From DASZUK01 sp963844575 (GTDB lineage Bacteria; Actinomycetota; Acidimicrobiia; Acidimicrobiales; RAAP-2): a DNA stretch of 64,000 bases. Each line of letters begins with the position of its first letter. Position 1 is the first letter of the stretch. The stretch is taken from the NCBI GenBank assembly GCA_963844575.1, contig CAWJOU010000005.1, positions 496,001-560,000 of the forward strand, in the 5' to 3' direction. The notes beneath the pieces are model-generated. The model worked only from the letters and a program-made list of their open reading frames with translations, was not told where the DNA came from and made no database searches. The position numbers were made by a program, and so were the translations under genes. Below are positions 27,438 through 36,547 of the stretch, one piece after another.

Positions 27438-28430
27438 GTGAACCCTACGGAGGCCCTCGGCCTTCCCCATCTCGAGGACGACCTCCGCCGGCTGGAGCCG
27501 CTGCTGAGGACGTCGGTCACGACCGGTGACGCGTTCTTGGACGACGTGACCACGCACCTGATCGCGGCCGGCGGCAAGCGCCTCCGTCCCCTCCTCGCCA
27601 TCACCGCGGCAACCGGTGGCGCTCGGCCGGCGACCGAGGACGACCTGCTCGGCGCCGTCTCCGTCGAGCTCGTCCACCTGGCCTCGCTGTACCACGACGA
27701 CGTGATCGACGAGGCGACCGTCCGGCGCAACGTCGAGAGCGTCAACAGCCGTTTCGGCAACCTCGTCGCCATCGTCGCCGGCGACTACCTGCTGGCCCGC
27801 TCCGCGGCCATCGCCGCCGGGCTCGGCACCGAGGTCGCCGGCCTCCTCGCCACCACCCTCGGCCAGCTCTGCCAGGGCCAGGTCGCCGAGGTCCGGTCGG
27901 CCTTCCAGCTCGACCGGACCGAGGAGAGCTACTTCACCGCCATCGCCGGCAAGACGGCCGCGCTGATGGCGACGTCGTGCCGGATCGGCGCGCTGACCGG
28001 TGGGATCGATCAGGCCGGCGGGGTCGACCGGGCCGAGGTCGACGCGCTGACCCGGTTCGGCCGGTCGTTCGGGATGGTCTTCCAGCTCCGCGACGACGTC
28101 CGCGACATCGTCGCCAGCGACGACGAGCTCGGCAAGCCGGCCGGGCAGGATCTGGCCGAGGGGATCTACACGCTGCCCGTGCTCCTCGCCCTCGCCGACC
28201 CCGATATCGGGCCGGAGCTCCGGACGCTGCTCGGCCAACCGCTCGCCCAACCCGAACGGGACAAGGCCCGGGCCATCGTCGCCGCGTCAGCGGCCGTGCC
28301 GGCGACCGTCGCCATGGCCCGCCGCTACGTCACCGAAGCCGCCGACGCGGCGCGAGCCGTGCCGTCACCGGCCGTCGCCACCGGGCTCGTCCGGCTGGCC
28401 GACGCCCTGCTCGACGACCTGCCGAGCTGA
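27438..28430 (+). CDS. Trans-polyprenyl diphosphate synthase (heptaprenyl/octaprenyl type)
   Basis: 330 residues. It elongates allylic diphosphates with isopentenyl diphosphate, most likely for the menaquinone side chain. The first Asp-rich motif is DDVID at 87-91, the second is LRDDVRD, and GGKRLRPLL and GKTAAL are also present. The residue before the first motif suggests a medium to long chain, but length cannot be fixed from sequence. GTG start; the upstream 172-base region is shared with clpC. Confidence 0.88.
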   Translation: MNPTEALGLPHLEDDLRRLEPLLRTSVTTGDAFLDDVTTHLIAAGGKRLRPLLAITAATGGARPATEDDLLGAVSVELVHLASLYHDDVIDEATVRRNVESVNSRFGNLVAIVAGDYLLARSAAIAAGLGTEVAGLLATTLGQLCQGQVAEVRSAFQLDRTEESYFTAIAGKTAALMATSCRIGALTGGIDQAGGVDRAEVDALTRFGRSFGMVFQLRDDVRDIVASDDELGKPAGQDLAEGIYTLPVLLALADPDIGPELRTLLGQPLAQPERDKARAIVAASAAVPATVAMARRYVTEAADAARAVPSPAVATGLVRLADALLDDLPS

Positions 28431-28431
28431 A

Positions 28432-29913
28432 TCAGGAGAGCCGCTCGGGGCGCAGCGTCGGGAAAGCGATGACCTCGCGGATGCTGGCGACGTCGGCCAG
28501 CAGCATCACCAGCCGGTCGATGCCGATGCCGAGCCCGGCCACGGGCGGCAGGCCGTACTCCATGGCCCGCAGGTACTCGTGGTCGACGTCGGTCGCTTCC
28601 TCGTCGCCGGCCGCCCGCGCCGCCGCCTGCTCCTCGAACCGGGCCCGCTGGTCGTCGGGGTCGACGAGCTCGGTGTCGGCGACCCCCATCTCCATGCCGG
28701 CGATGACGATCTCGAACCGCTCGACGAGCGCCGGGTCGTCCCGGTGCCGGCGTTGCAGCGGGGTCGCCTCCACCGGGTAGTCCATGACGAACACCGGGTC
28801 CCACAGGGTCGCCTCGGCAGTCTTCTCGTAGAGCCCGAGCAACAGCTTGGCCGGCCCCCACCCCTCTTCGACCGGCACCGCGTGGTCGGCGGCAGCCCGC
28901 TGGAGCTCGCCCAACGGCGAGCGCACGTCGAGCCGGAGCCCGGTGCGTTCCTCGATCAGCTCGCTGACGGTGGCCCGTCGCCAGGGTGGCGTGAGGTCGA
29001 GCGGCCGGCCCTGGTACGTCAGCCGGGTCGTGCCGACGAGGTCCTCGGCCACCCCGGCCACGAGGCGTTCGAAGAGGTCCGCCATGTCCCGGTAGTCGGC
29101 GTAGGCCTGGTACGCCTCGAGCGACGTGAACTCCGGATTGTGGCGCGGCGAGATCCCCTCGTTGCGGAACATCCGGCCGATCTCGAAGATCTTCTCGAAG
29201 CCGCCGATGACGAGCCGCTTCAAGTAGATCTCCGGCGCGATCCGCAGGTGGAGGTCGATGTCCAACGCGTTGTGGTGGGTGACGAACGGCTTGGCCGTGG
29301 CCCCGCCGGCCACGGGGTGGAGGATCGGCGTCTCCATCTCGACGAACCCGTCGGCCCACAGCCGCTCGCGCAGCCGTTGGATCAGCCGGCTGCGCACCCG
29401 CAGGATCTCCCGGCTGCGCTCGTTGGCCCACAGGTCGACCTCGCGCTGGCGGTAGCGGATCTCGACGTCGGCGATGCCGCGCCACTTGTCGCCGAAGCTC
29501 CGGCGGGCCTGGGCCAGCAGCACCCAGTCGGCCACCTTGACCGACAGCTCGCCGCGCGGCGTCCGGACGACCTCGCCCCGCGCCCCGATCCAGTCGCCGA
29601 GGTGCAGGCGGACGAACGAGTCGAAGTCTCCGGTCGATCTGCCGAACGCCAGCAGCTGGACGGCTCCCGACTCGTCGCGCAGCTCGGCGAAGGCCAGCTT
29701 TCCCTGCGGTCGGAGGCGCAGCACGCGGCCAGCCACCGAGACGACCTCGCCGGACTCGTCACCCGCGGCCAGGTCGGCCCAGCGGTCGACCACCGCCGCC
29801 GCACTCGCCGTCCGGTCGAACCGGTACGGCGGCGAGAACGGCGCCCGCGACCCACCGTCGTCGGCCGGCTTTTCTTCGCCGGCCGGCTTCCCTTCGCCGT
29901 CTTCCTCGGTCAC
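28432..29913 (-). CDS. lysS: Lysyl-tRNA synthetase, class II
   Basis: 493 residues. An acidic N-terminal extension of about 25 residues precedes the OB-fold anticodon-binding domain (VVSVAGRVLRLRPQGKLAFAEL). The class II core has motif 2 FRNEGISPRHNPEFT and motif 3 GLGIGIDRLVML. The segment usually reading like EIANAFSELNDP is GMEMGVADTELVDPDDQ, so this is a divergent LysRS. Class II with an OB domain at this length still fits LysRS better than AspRS or AsnRS. GTG start, 13 bases after coaX. Confidence 0.88.
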   Translation of the reverse strand: MTEEDGEGKPAGEEKPADDGGSRAPFSPPYRFDRTASAAAVVDRWADLAAGDESGEVVSVAGRVLRLRPQGKLAFAELRDESGAVQLLAFGRSTGDFDSFVRLHLGDWIGARGEVVRTPRGELSVKVADWVLLAQARRSFGDKWRGIADVEIRYRQREVDLWANERSREILRVRSRLIQRLRERLWADGFVEMETPILHPVAGGATAKPFVTHHNALDIDLHLRIAPEIYLKRLVIGGFEKIFEIGRMFRNEGISPRHNPEFTSLEAYQAYADYRDMADLFERLVAGVAEDLVGTTRLTYQGRPLDLTPPWRRATVSELIEERTGLRLDVRSPLGELQRAAADHAVPVEEGWGPAKLLLGLYEKTAEATLWDPVFVMDYPVEATPLQRRHRDDPALVERFEIVIAGMEMGVADTELVDPDDQRARFEEQAAARAAGDEEATDVDHEYLRAMEYGLPPVAGLGIGIDRLVMLLADVASIREVIAFPTLRPERLS

Positions 29914-29926
29914 TGGGCCGCCTCGG

Positions 29927-30781
29927 TCATCGGGAACCGCTCCGGAGGTTGCGCTCGTAGACGATCCGCAGCCCGTGGAGCGTGAGCCACGGCTCGACGT
30001 GCTCGACCGTCTCGGCGTACGGCGCGATCAGCGAGCTGAGGCCACCGGTGGCGACGACGGTCGACGGGCCGAGATCGGCCATGAAGCGGTGGCACAGCCC
30101 GTCGACCTGGGCGGCGAACCCGTAGAGGGTGCCGGACTGGATCGACTCGATCGTCGACCGGCCGATGACGTCGCGCGGCGCGACGAGCTCGACCCGACGC
30201 AGCGCGGCCGCGTGCTGGAAGAGGGCCTCGAGGCTGATGGCGATGCCCGGCGTGATCGCCCCGCCGAGGTACTCGCCGGCGGCGGAGATGGCGTCGAAGG
30301 TCGTCGCGGTGCCGAGGTCGACGACGATGGACGGGCCGCCGTAGAGGTCGTAGGCGCCGACCGCGTTGGCCACCCGGTCGGCGCCGACCTCCTTCGGATT
30401 GTCGTAGAGGATCGGCATGCCGCTCTTCACGCCGGGGCCGAGGACGACGCAGGGGACGGCGTCGAACCAGCGGATGGCCATCTGCCGGAGCTCGCCGGTC
30501 ACCGCGGGGACCGACGAGCTGACGGCGATCCCGGTCACCGTCGTCGAGATGTCCAGGCCCTCGAGGTCGAGGAGCTGGGTGAGGAGCACCGCGTACTCGT
30601 CGGGCGTCCGGTCGGGGACGGTCGACAGGCGCCAGTGGTGCGTCAGGCCGCGGCTGGGCTCGTCCTCGGCGCCGATGCCGAAGCCGGCGTCGCTCGGCGG
30701 GAGGGACGCGCCTTCGGCATCCGACATCGCGTAGAGCCCGATGACCGACTCGGTGTTCCCGACGTCGATGGCGAGCAGCAC
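29927..30781 (-). CDS. coaX: Type III pantothenate kinase
   Basis: 284 residues of the ASKHA fold. Phosphate-binding AIDVGNTESVIGLY and VDLGTATTFDAI, plus GGAITPGIAISLEAL, mark CoaX. It phosphorylates pantothenate as the first step from pantothenate to CoA and needs a monovalent cation. Compared with model CoaX, an insert of about 20 residues lies near 20-45. panC and panD lie upstream on the same strand, so pantothenate synthesis and use are linked. Confidence 0.93.
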   Translation of the reverse strand: MLLAIDVGNTESVIGLYAMSDAEGASLPPSDAGFGIGAEDEPSRGLTHHWRLSTVPDRTPDEYAVLLTQLLDLEGLDISTTVTGIAVSSSVPAVTGELRQMAIRWFDAVPCVVLGPGVKSGMPILYDNPKEVGADRVANAVGAYDLYGGPSIVVDLGTATTFDAISAAGEYLGGAITPGIAISLEALFQHAAALRRVELVAPRDVIGRSTIESIQSGTLYGFAAQVDGLCHRFMADLGPSTVVATGGLSSLIAPYAETVEHVEPWLTLHGLRIVYERNLRSGSR

Positions 30782-30782
30782 C

Positions 30783-31739
30783 TCAGTCTCCGTCCGTAGG
30801 TTCTGGGGCCATACGTTCTGGGGCCACCGGTCTTGGGTCCACCGGTTTTGGGTCCACCGGTTTTGGGTCCATAGCTTCAGCCGTCCGCAGGTCGAGGCCG
30901 AAGTCGAGCACCGGCACCGAATGGGTCAGGGCGCCGACCGAGATGAGGTCGACGCCGGTTGCAGCGTACGCCGGTGCCGTGACCAGGTTGACCCCGCCGG
31001 AGATCTCGACGAGGACGCCGGTTTCCCCAGCGGTCCGGCGGGCCAGCGCCACGCACGCCCGGGCCTCGTCCGGGGTCATGTTGTCGAGCAGCACGGCGGT
31101 CGCCCGGGCCCGGCAGGCTTCTTCGACCTGGTCCGGGCGGTCGCACTCGACCTCGACCATCCGGCCCGGCCACATCGCCCGGGCCCGCTGCACCGCGTCG
31201 GTGATCGTGACGCCGGCCAGATGGTTGTCCTTGACGAGTACCGCGTCGGAGAGGCTGGCCCGGTGGTTGTGGCCGCCGCCGGCTCGGACGGCCGCCTTCT
31301 CGAGTGCCCGGAGCCCGGGCGTCGTCTTGCGGGTGTCGAGGATCCGGACGACCGGGTCGACGGCCGTCACCGCGTCGACGAACCGGCGGGTCAGCGTGGC
31401 CACCCCGGAGAGGTGACCGAGGAAGTTGAGCGCGGTGCGCTCGCCGGTCAGGATCGGACGGAGCGCGCCGGCGACCTCGGCCACCGTGTCGCCCGGCTCG
31501 ACCGTCGAGCCGTCACCGCGGTGCCACGTCACGACGAGCGCGTCGTCCACCAGCGCGAACGCCGTCGCCGCGCACCGCTGGCCGGCGACGACACCGGGCT
31601 GCCGGGCGACGATCGAGAGCCGGGCCACCGCGTCCTCGGGCACGAGCGCCGCGGTCAGGTCGCCGAGCGGCAGCACGTCCTCGGCCAACGCCCGGCTGAC
31701 GGCCTCGTGCACGACGCCGACCGGCGGGTGGACGCTCAT
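30783..31739 (-). CDS. nadC: Quinolinate phosphoribosyltransferase (nicotinate-nucleotide diphosphorylase, decarboxylating)
   Basis: 318 residues. It converts quinolinate and PRPP to nicotinate mononucleotide. Conserved pieces are TRKTTPGLRALEKAAVRAGG, GGHNHR, VKDNH and the barrel end ISVGALTHSVPVLDFGLDL. The ATG overlaps the nadB stop by 4 bases. The last 25 residues (DPKPVDPKPVDPRPV...) are outside the fold and encoded by a short tandem repeat. nadA is not in the window. Confidence 0.93.
   Translation of the reverse strand: MSVHPPVGVVHEAVSRALAEDVLPLGDLTAALVPEDAVARLSIVARQPGVVAGQRCAATAFALVDDALVVTWHRGDGSTVEPGDTVAEVAGALRPILTGERTALNFLGHLSGVATLTRRFVDAVTAVDPVVRILDTRKTTPGLRALEKAAVRAGGGHNHRASLSDAVLVKDNHLAGVTITDAVQRARAMWPGRMVEVECDRPDQVEEACRARATAVLLDNMTPDEARACVALARRTAGETGVLVEISGGVNLVTAPAYAATGVDLISVGALTHSVPVLDFGLDLRTAEAMDPKPVDPKPVDPRPVAPERMAPEPTDGD
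30798..30871 (-). repeat. 15-base tandem repeat encoding the Pro-rich tail of NadC
   Basis: About five imperfect units built on ggtccaccggttttg (plus strand) run through the 3' end of nadC, in phase with codons and giving repeated DPKPV/APE motifs. The right-hand units are nearly identical and the left ones are degenerate, as expected for recent slippage expansion. Confidence 0.8.
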
Positions 31740-33427
31740 ATCGCGGCCTGGCCGTGGACCAGCCGGCACCGCCACGCCGGGTCCGACTCGGGGAACTCGA
31801 CCCGGGTGTGCGCCCCCCGGCTCTCCTCGCGGGCCCGGGCCGAGCCGAGGAGGGCACCGGCCACCGTGACCAGGTTGGCCAACTCACCGGCCGCAGCCGA
31901 CGCGGCCACCCCGGCCAGCCGGTCGGCCAGCTCACCGGTGGCTGCCTCGGCGGCGTCGAGCGACGCCGCGCTGCGGACGACGCCGGCGCCCGACGTCATC
32001 GCCCGTTGGAGGACGTCCCGCAGCTTCTCCACGTCCGATGGTGCCGGGCCGGCCGCCGGGCCCAGCCGAAGCAGGCTGGTAGCGGCCGCCGGACGGATGC
32101 CGATGAGGGTCCCGGCACCGTCGTCGCCGGACTCCCCGGCTGGCCCGGTCCCGTCGGGTTGCAGGACGGCCCGCATGACGCCGGTCGGCTCCGGTCCGTC
32201 CCGGCCGGCCGCGAGGGCTTCGGCGAGCCGGGCGCCGAACACCATCCCCTCGAGGAGCGAGTTCGACGCCAGCCGGTTCGCGCCGTGGACGCCGGTGCAC
32301 GCGGTCTCGCCGGCCGCCCAGAGGCCGGGCAGCGCGGTCGCGCCCTGCAGGTCAGTGACGACGCCGCCGGAGAGGTGGTGGGCAGCCGGGGCGATCGGCA
32401 GCCAGTCGACCGCGGGGTCCAGGCCGATGCCGGCCAGCGACGCGGCGATCGTCGGGAACCGCTGGTCGAACTGGGCCAGCCCGGTGGCATCGAGCCAGAG
32501 GTGATCGGACCCCTGTTCGGCCATGCGAGCCGCCATCGCCCGGCTGACGACGTCCCGGGAGGCCAATTCGTCGACGAACCGCTCGCCGTCGGCGTCGCGG
32601 AGGAGCGCGCCGTGACCGCGCAGCGCCTCGGACAGGAGGGGTCGGGGCATCGCCGGATGGTGGAGCGCGGTCGGGTGGAACTGGACGAGCTCGACGTCGG
32701 CCACCGGCACCCCCGCCCGCAGGGCGATGGCGACCCCGTCGCCGGTGGCCTCCCGGGGGTTGGTCGTCACCGCGAAGAGCTGGCCGACGCCGCCGGTGGC
32801 CAGGACGACGTGATCGGCCCGGACCGTCACCGGCGCTCCGCCGGGCGGGATAGCGACCACGCCGCGGCACCGCCCGTCCTCGATGACGAGATCGACCGCG
32901 AACCACCGCTCGAGGACGGCGCCGGCGGCGGTTCGAGTGGCGGCGACGAGGGCCCGCTCGACCTCGGCGCCGGTCGCCGCCCCACCGGCGTGGACGACGC
33001 GGGGGCGGGAGTGCCCGCCCTCGCGGGCCAGGGCCAGCGACCCGGACGCCTCGCGGTCGAACTCGGCCCCCAGGGCGATCAGCTCGCGCACCCGGGCGGG
33101 CCCCTCGTCGACCAGCACGCGGACCGCGTCGACGTCACACAGCCCGGCCCCGGCGGCCAGCGTGTCGGCCAGATGGAGGTCGGTCGAGTCCTCGTCGCCG
33201 CCGAGCACCGCGGCCACGCCGCCCTGGGCCCACCGGGTGGCGGACTGTGTCAGCTCGCCCTTGGTCAGGACCCCGACGTGCCGCCGGGAGCCGGCGCCCC
33301 CGCCGGCCAGGCGGCCCCCATCGCCTCCGCCGGCCAGGCGAACGGCGGCCGACAGACCGGCCACGCCGCTGCCGAGGACGAGGACGTCGAACGGCCCGGG
33401 CCCCGCCGTCGCGGGCCCGGTGGTCAC
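31736..33427 (-). CDS. nadB: L-aspartate oxidase
   Basis: 563 residues. This flavoenzyme oxidises aspartate to iminoaspartate for quinolinate synthesis. The FAD site is VLVLGSGVAGLSAAVRL, followed by SATRWAQGGVAAVL, the PTALHHP segment, and GGVVTDLQGATALPGLWAAGE near the end of the FAD domain. A helical C-terminal domain follows. GTG start overlaps the panD stop and its own stop overlaps nadC, so three genes are coupled. Confidence 0.92.
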   Translation of the reverse strand: MTTGPATAGPGPFDVLVLGSGVAGLSAAVRLAGGGDGGRLAGGGAGSRRHVGVLTKGELTQSATRWAQGGVAAVLGGDEDSTDLHLADTLAAGAGLCDVDAVRVLVDEGPARVRELIALGAEFDREASGSLALAREGGHSRPRVVHAGGAATGAEVERALVAATRTAAGAVLERWFAVDLVIEDGRCRGVVAIPPGGAPVTVRADHVVLATGGVGQLFAVTTNPREATGDGVAIALRAGVPVADVELVQFHPTALHHPAMPRPLLSEALRGHGALLRDADGERFVDELASRDVVSRAMAARMAEQGSDHLWLDATGLAQFDQRFPTIAASLAGIGLDPAVDWLPIAPAAHHLSGGVVTDLQGATALPGLWAAGETACTGVHGANRLASNSLLEGMVFGARLAEALAAGRDGPEPTGVMRAVLQPDGTGPAGESGDDGAGTLIGIRPAAATSLLRLGPAAGPAPSDVEKLRDVLQRAMTSGAGVVRSAASLDAAEAATGELADRLAGVAASAAAGELANLVTVAGALLGSARAREESRGAHTRVEFPESDPAWRCRLVHGQAAI

Positions 33428-33816
33428 GTCGGCGTGATCGCTGTCAGCTCGGCGTCGAGGCGGGCCGCGGCCTCGTCGATCTGCCGGTTGGCCCGGTCGA
33501 CGTGGACGACGACGGGCGCGTACGACTCGAGCTCTTCCGGCGCGTAGTCGGCATAGGTGAGCAGGATGACCCGGTCGCCCGGGGCGACCAGCCGGGCGGC
33601 CGCGCCGTTCAGGCAGACGACGCCCGGGCCGCCCTCGATGGCGTACGTCTCGAAACGGGCGCCGTTGTCGAGATCGAGGACCGTGACCTGCTCGTGCGGC
33701 AGGATGTCCGCCGCGGCCATCAGCTCGGTGTCGATGGTCACCGAGCCGATGTAGTTCAGGTTGGCGTCGGTCACCGTCGCCCGGTGGATCTTCGACTTCA
33801 TCATCCGTCGTCGCAT
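33424..33816 (-). CDS. panD: Aspartate 1-decarboxylase proenzyme
   Basis: 130 residues. PanD self-cleaves between Gly24 and Ser25 (NYIGSVTID) to form its pyruvoyl cofactor and makes beta-alanine from aspartate. KIHRATVTDANLNY, NGARFETYAI and LNGAAARLVAPGD are typical. The ATG at 33816 has a purine-rich site upstream; a second in-frame ATG at 33804 or 33801 would give a more usual start. Confidence 0.94.
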   Translation of the reverse strand: MRRRMMKSKIHRATVTDANLNYIGSVTIDTELMAAADILPHEQVTVLDLDNGARFETYAIEGGPGVVCLNGAAARLVAPGDRVILLTYADYAPEELESYAPVVVHVDRANRQIDEAAARLDAELTAITPT

Positions 33817-33879
33817 GGAGACCTTTCCTTCCGCGTCATCGGTACGGCGTCATCAGAACGGCGCCATTGGTAGGCGCCA

Positions 33880-34746
33880 TCAGAACGGCCTCGGTGCCGC
33901 ACAGTTGTCGATCAGTCGGACCGGCCCGACCCAGCCGGCGATCAGCAGGCGGACGGCGCCGGCGGCCGGCAGCGTCGGGGGGACGTCGAGGTCGTCGGCG
34001 TCGACCGCCACCGCGTAGTCGAGGTGGACGAGCGGCTCGGTCGCCACGACGGCAGCCATCGTCCCGGTCACCGCCGCCGGGTCGTCCTCGCCGGCGGCCA
34101 CGACCTCCCGGCCGGCGGCAAGCGCCCGCGACAGGACGACCGCAGCGGCTCGTTCGTCCGCCGACAGCCGGGCATTCCGGCTGGACAGGGCCAGGCCGTC
34201 GGCGTCGCGGACCGTCGGGCAGTCGACGACGGTTACCGGGAAGGAGAGATCGGCGGCCATCTGCCGGACCACCGCGACCTGCTGGAAGTCCTTCTCGCCG
34301 AAGTAGGCCCGGCCGCGCCCGGCCACGGCGAAGAGCTTGGCGACGACCGTCGCGACGCCGTCGAAGTGGCCTGGGCGCGAGGCCCCCTCCCACCGGTCGG
34401 TGACCCCGCGAACCGACACCGTCGTCGCGATCGGCGCCGGCCAGTCGGGGTACATCTCGGTAACTGACGGGGTGAACACGGTCGACGCGCCAGCGGCTCG
34501 GCAGACGTCCAGGTCGGCGTCGAGCGTCCGCGGGTAGCGGTCGATGTCCTCGGGCTCGGCGAACTGGAGCGGGTTGACGAAGATCGTCACCCCGACATGG
34601 TCGCACTCGGACGCGGCCTGCACGATCAACGACCGGTGGCCGGCGTGCAGGGCGCCCATCGTCGGCACCAGCCCGACCGTCCGGTCCGCCTGCCGGGCCG
34701 CGTCGAGGGCGTCCGTGAACGCGTCGATCGAGCCGACGACCTCCAC
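33880..34746 (-). CDS. panC: Pantothenate synthetase
   Basis: 288 residues from the GTG at 34746. It ligates pantoate to beta-alanine with ATP. The HIGH-like motif is PTMGALHAGH, followed by FVNPLQF, YFGEKDFQQ and the ALSSRN lobe that replaces KMSKS. The start is chosen because the preceding gene stops at 34763 in its restored frame, 16 bases upstream. Longer in-frame starts overlap that gene. Confidence 0.92.
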   Translation of the reverse strand: MEVVGSIDAFTDALDAARQADRTVGLVPTMGALHAGHRSLIVQAASECDHVGVTIFVNPLQFAEPEDIDRYPRTLDADLDVCRAAGASTVFTPSVTEMYPDWPAPIATTVSVRGVTDRWEGASRPGHFDGVATVVAKLFAVAGRGRAYFGEKDFQQVAVVRQMAADLSFPVTVVDCPTVRDADGLALSSRNARLSADERAAAVVLSRALAAGREVVAAGEDDPAAVTGTMAAVVATEPLVHLDYAVAVDADDLDVPPTLPAAGAVRLLIAGWVGPVRLIDNCAAPRPF

Positions 34747-34762
34747 CGGGAAGTCCCGACCG

Positions 34763-35609
34763 TCAGACCACGCCGGCCGGGACCGGCGGCACGCGGACTT
34801 CCGGCGCCTCCTCGACGTCGGCCGCGTCAGCGATCGGGTCACCGGTCGAAGCCGCCGCCGCCGGCATCGGTTCCGGCTCCGGTTCGTCAGGACGCAGGCC
34901 GCCGACGGTCAACTGGAGGGCGAGGCCGACGCCGGCGTTGTACGCGGCGCGCTCTTCTTGGGGTAGGGCGTCGAGGTGGCGGGCCAGCGTGGCCCAGTCG
35001 CCGCGCCCGGCCGGACCGGTCGAGCGCGCCGCGGGGCCCGAGACGGCCGACGTCGTCGACGGCCGCCCGCGTCAGGTCCAAGAAGGCGTCCAGCGGGAGA
35101 CCGACCGCGGTCGCCACTCGCTCGACCTGTCCGAGTAGGGCGACGACGTGGTTGGCGGCGATGCACGCGGCCGCGTGGTACGCCGCCCGGTCGGCGTCGG
35201 CCACCTCGACCGTCCGGCCGCCCAACGACGCGGCCATCTGTCGGGCCACCGGGTCGCCGGCCACCGCGAACGTGACGCCGCCGGCCAGACGTCGGGCGCC
35301 GACGGTCGGGTTCGGCAGTGGCACGAGCGGGTGCAGCGCGGCCCGGCGCCCGTGCGGCGCCAGGACGTCGAGCCCGAGCGAGCCGGAGAGGTGGAGGACG
35401 ACGGTGTCCGGCTGCGGTCGGACCGTCGCCGCGACCTCCGCCACCGCGTCGTCGGGCGTGGCGATGACCAGGACGTCGACGCCGGTGGCGGCGCCGGTCA
35501 GATCGTCGCGACGGCCCAGGAGACCGACCACGTCCCACCCGGCCGCGGCCAGCGCAGTGGACAACGACCGACCAGCCCGGCCGGCGCCGATGAATCGTAC
35601 GGTGCGCAC
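34763..35609 (-). pseudogene. Rossmann-fold DUF2520 protein gene with a one-base frameshift
   Basis: The frame from the GTG at 35609 (GGAGGAGGG 6 bases upstream) starts with a Rossmann motif, VRFIGAGRAGRSLSTALAAAG, and continues as a DUF2520-type dehydrogenase-like protein to about residue 190. There the family pattern moves to the +1 frame, which carries RGDWATLARHLDALPQEER and AAYNAGVGLALQL and stops at 34763. The break is at a run of four G (35033-35036, plus strand). Removing one base gives about 281 residues, the usual length. Members often lie beside panC, as here. Function is unknown. Confidence 0.78.
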
Positions 35610-35678
35610 GAAACCCTCCTCCGGCGTTCCGGCCCCCTCGGGGTGCCGGTCGCCTTCAGTGACGGGAAATGCAGACGC

Positions 35679-36533
35679 CTACAGCATATCCAGCTGGACG
35701 ACCTCGCCACCAGCGGCGTCGAGCGCGTCCGGCCCGACCAGCTCAGGCGCCAGGTCGGCCAGCGGGGCGAGGACGAACCGCCGCTCCCACATCCGGGGGT
35801 GCGGCACCTGGAGATCCGGCTCGGCGACGACCTCGTCGCCGACGAGCAGCACGTCGGCGTCGAGCGTCCGCGGGCCGTGGCGGACGGTCCGGACCCGGCC
35901 GGCCGCCCGTTCGAGCTCCCGACAGCGGGCCAGCAGCTGGCGCGGCCCGTCGGCAGTGACCAGCTCGACGACGACGTTCAGGTACCGGTCCTGGCCCGCC
36001 GGGCCGCCGACCGGTTCGGTCTCGTAGACCGGGGAGACCGCGACGACGTCGCCCCGGGCCCGCAGCGTCGCCACCGCGTCGGTCAGCCGGCCCCGGCGGT
36101 CGCCGAGGTTCGAGCCGAGACCGACGAACGCCCGGACCGGCCGGCGGCGGACGACCCGGACGCCGATCGACCCCACCTGCACCGGCACCGGCGGCCGGAG
36201 CTTGCGCACCGTGACCGCGGTCGCGGTGATCCGGTCGTCGGCGTCGAGGACGATCCGGGCCACCTCACCGGCCAGCGCTTCGAGCAGTTGGAACCGCCGT
36301 TCGGTGACGACCGCGGTCGCCTGTTCGGCCAGCGCGCCGTAGTCGACCGTGTCGGCGAGGTCGTCGGACGCCGCGGCGTCGGCGGTATCGAGCCAGACGT
36401 CGACGTCGACGGCGAACGGTTGGGCGCGCGCCTGTTCCTCCGGCAGCACGCCGTGGATGCCGACGACCCGGAGATCGCGGATCTCGATGCGGTCGCCCGC
36501 CGTCGGCCCAGCTCCCGTCGGCCCAGCTCCCAT
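35679..36533 (-). CDS. folK: Bifunctional dihydroneopterin aldolase / HPPK (FolB-FolK fusion)
   Basis: 284 residues. Residues about 15-120 are FolB (IEIRDLRVVGIHGVLPEE, VDYGALAEQA, ERRFQLLEALAGEVA). Residues about 131-284 are FolK (RAFVGLGSNLGDRRGRL, SPVYETEPVGG, QDRYLNVVVEL, GPRTLDADVLL, PHPRMWERRFVLAPL). Together they make hydroxymethyl-dihydropterin and pyrophosphorylate it for FolP. No stop or start separates the parts. The first 12 residues hold a GAGPT duplication from a 15-base repeat at 36501-36537. Confidence 0.93.
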   Translation of the reverse strand: MGAGPTGAGPTAGDRIEIRDLRVVGIHGVLPEEQARAQPFAVDVDVWLDTADAAASDDLADTVDYGALAEQATAVVTERRFQLLEALAGEVARIVLDADDRITATAVTVRKLRPPVPVQVGSIGVRVVRRRPVRAFVGLGSNLGDRRGRLTDAVATLRARGDVVAVSPVYETEPVGGPAGQDRYLNVVVELVTADGPRQLLARCRELERAAGRVRTVRHGPRTLDADVLLVGDEVVAEPDLQVPHPRMWERRFVLAPLADLAPELVGPDALDAAGGEVVQLDML

Positions 36534-36547
36534 CGGCCGGCGGACCG

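Noticed and set aside
34887..35609. Plain 240-residue reading of the DUF2520 gene
   Set aside because: The last 50 residues are Arg/Pro-rich out-of-frame translation, while the conserved C-terminal domain is intact in the +1 frame.
35629..35649. Hairpin between the DUF2520 gene and folB-folK as a terminator
   Set aside because: The stem is interrupted and the same-strand genes are probably co-transcribed; evidence was too weak to list.
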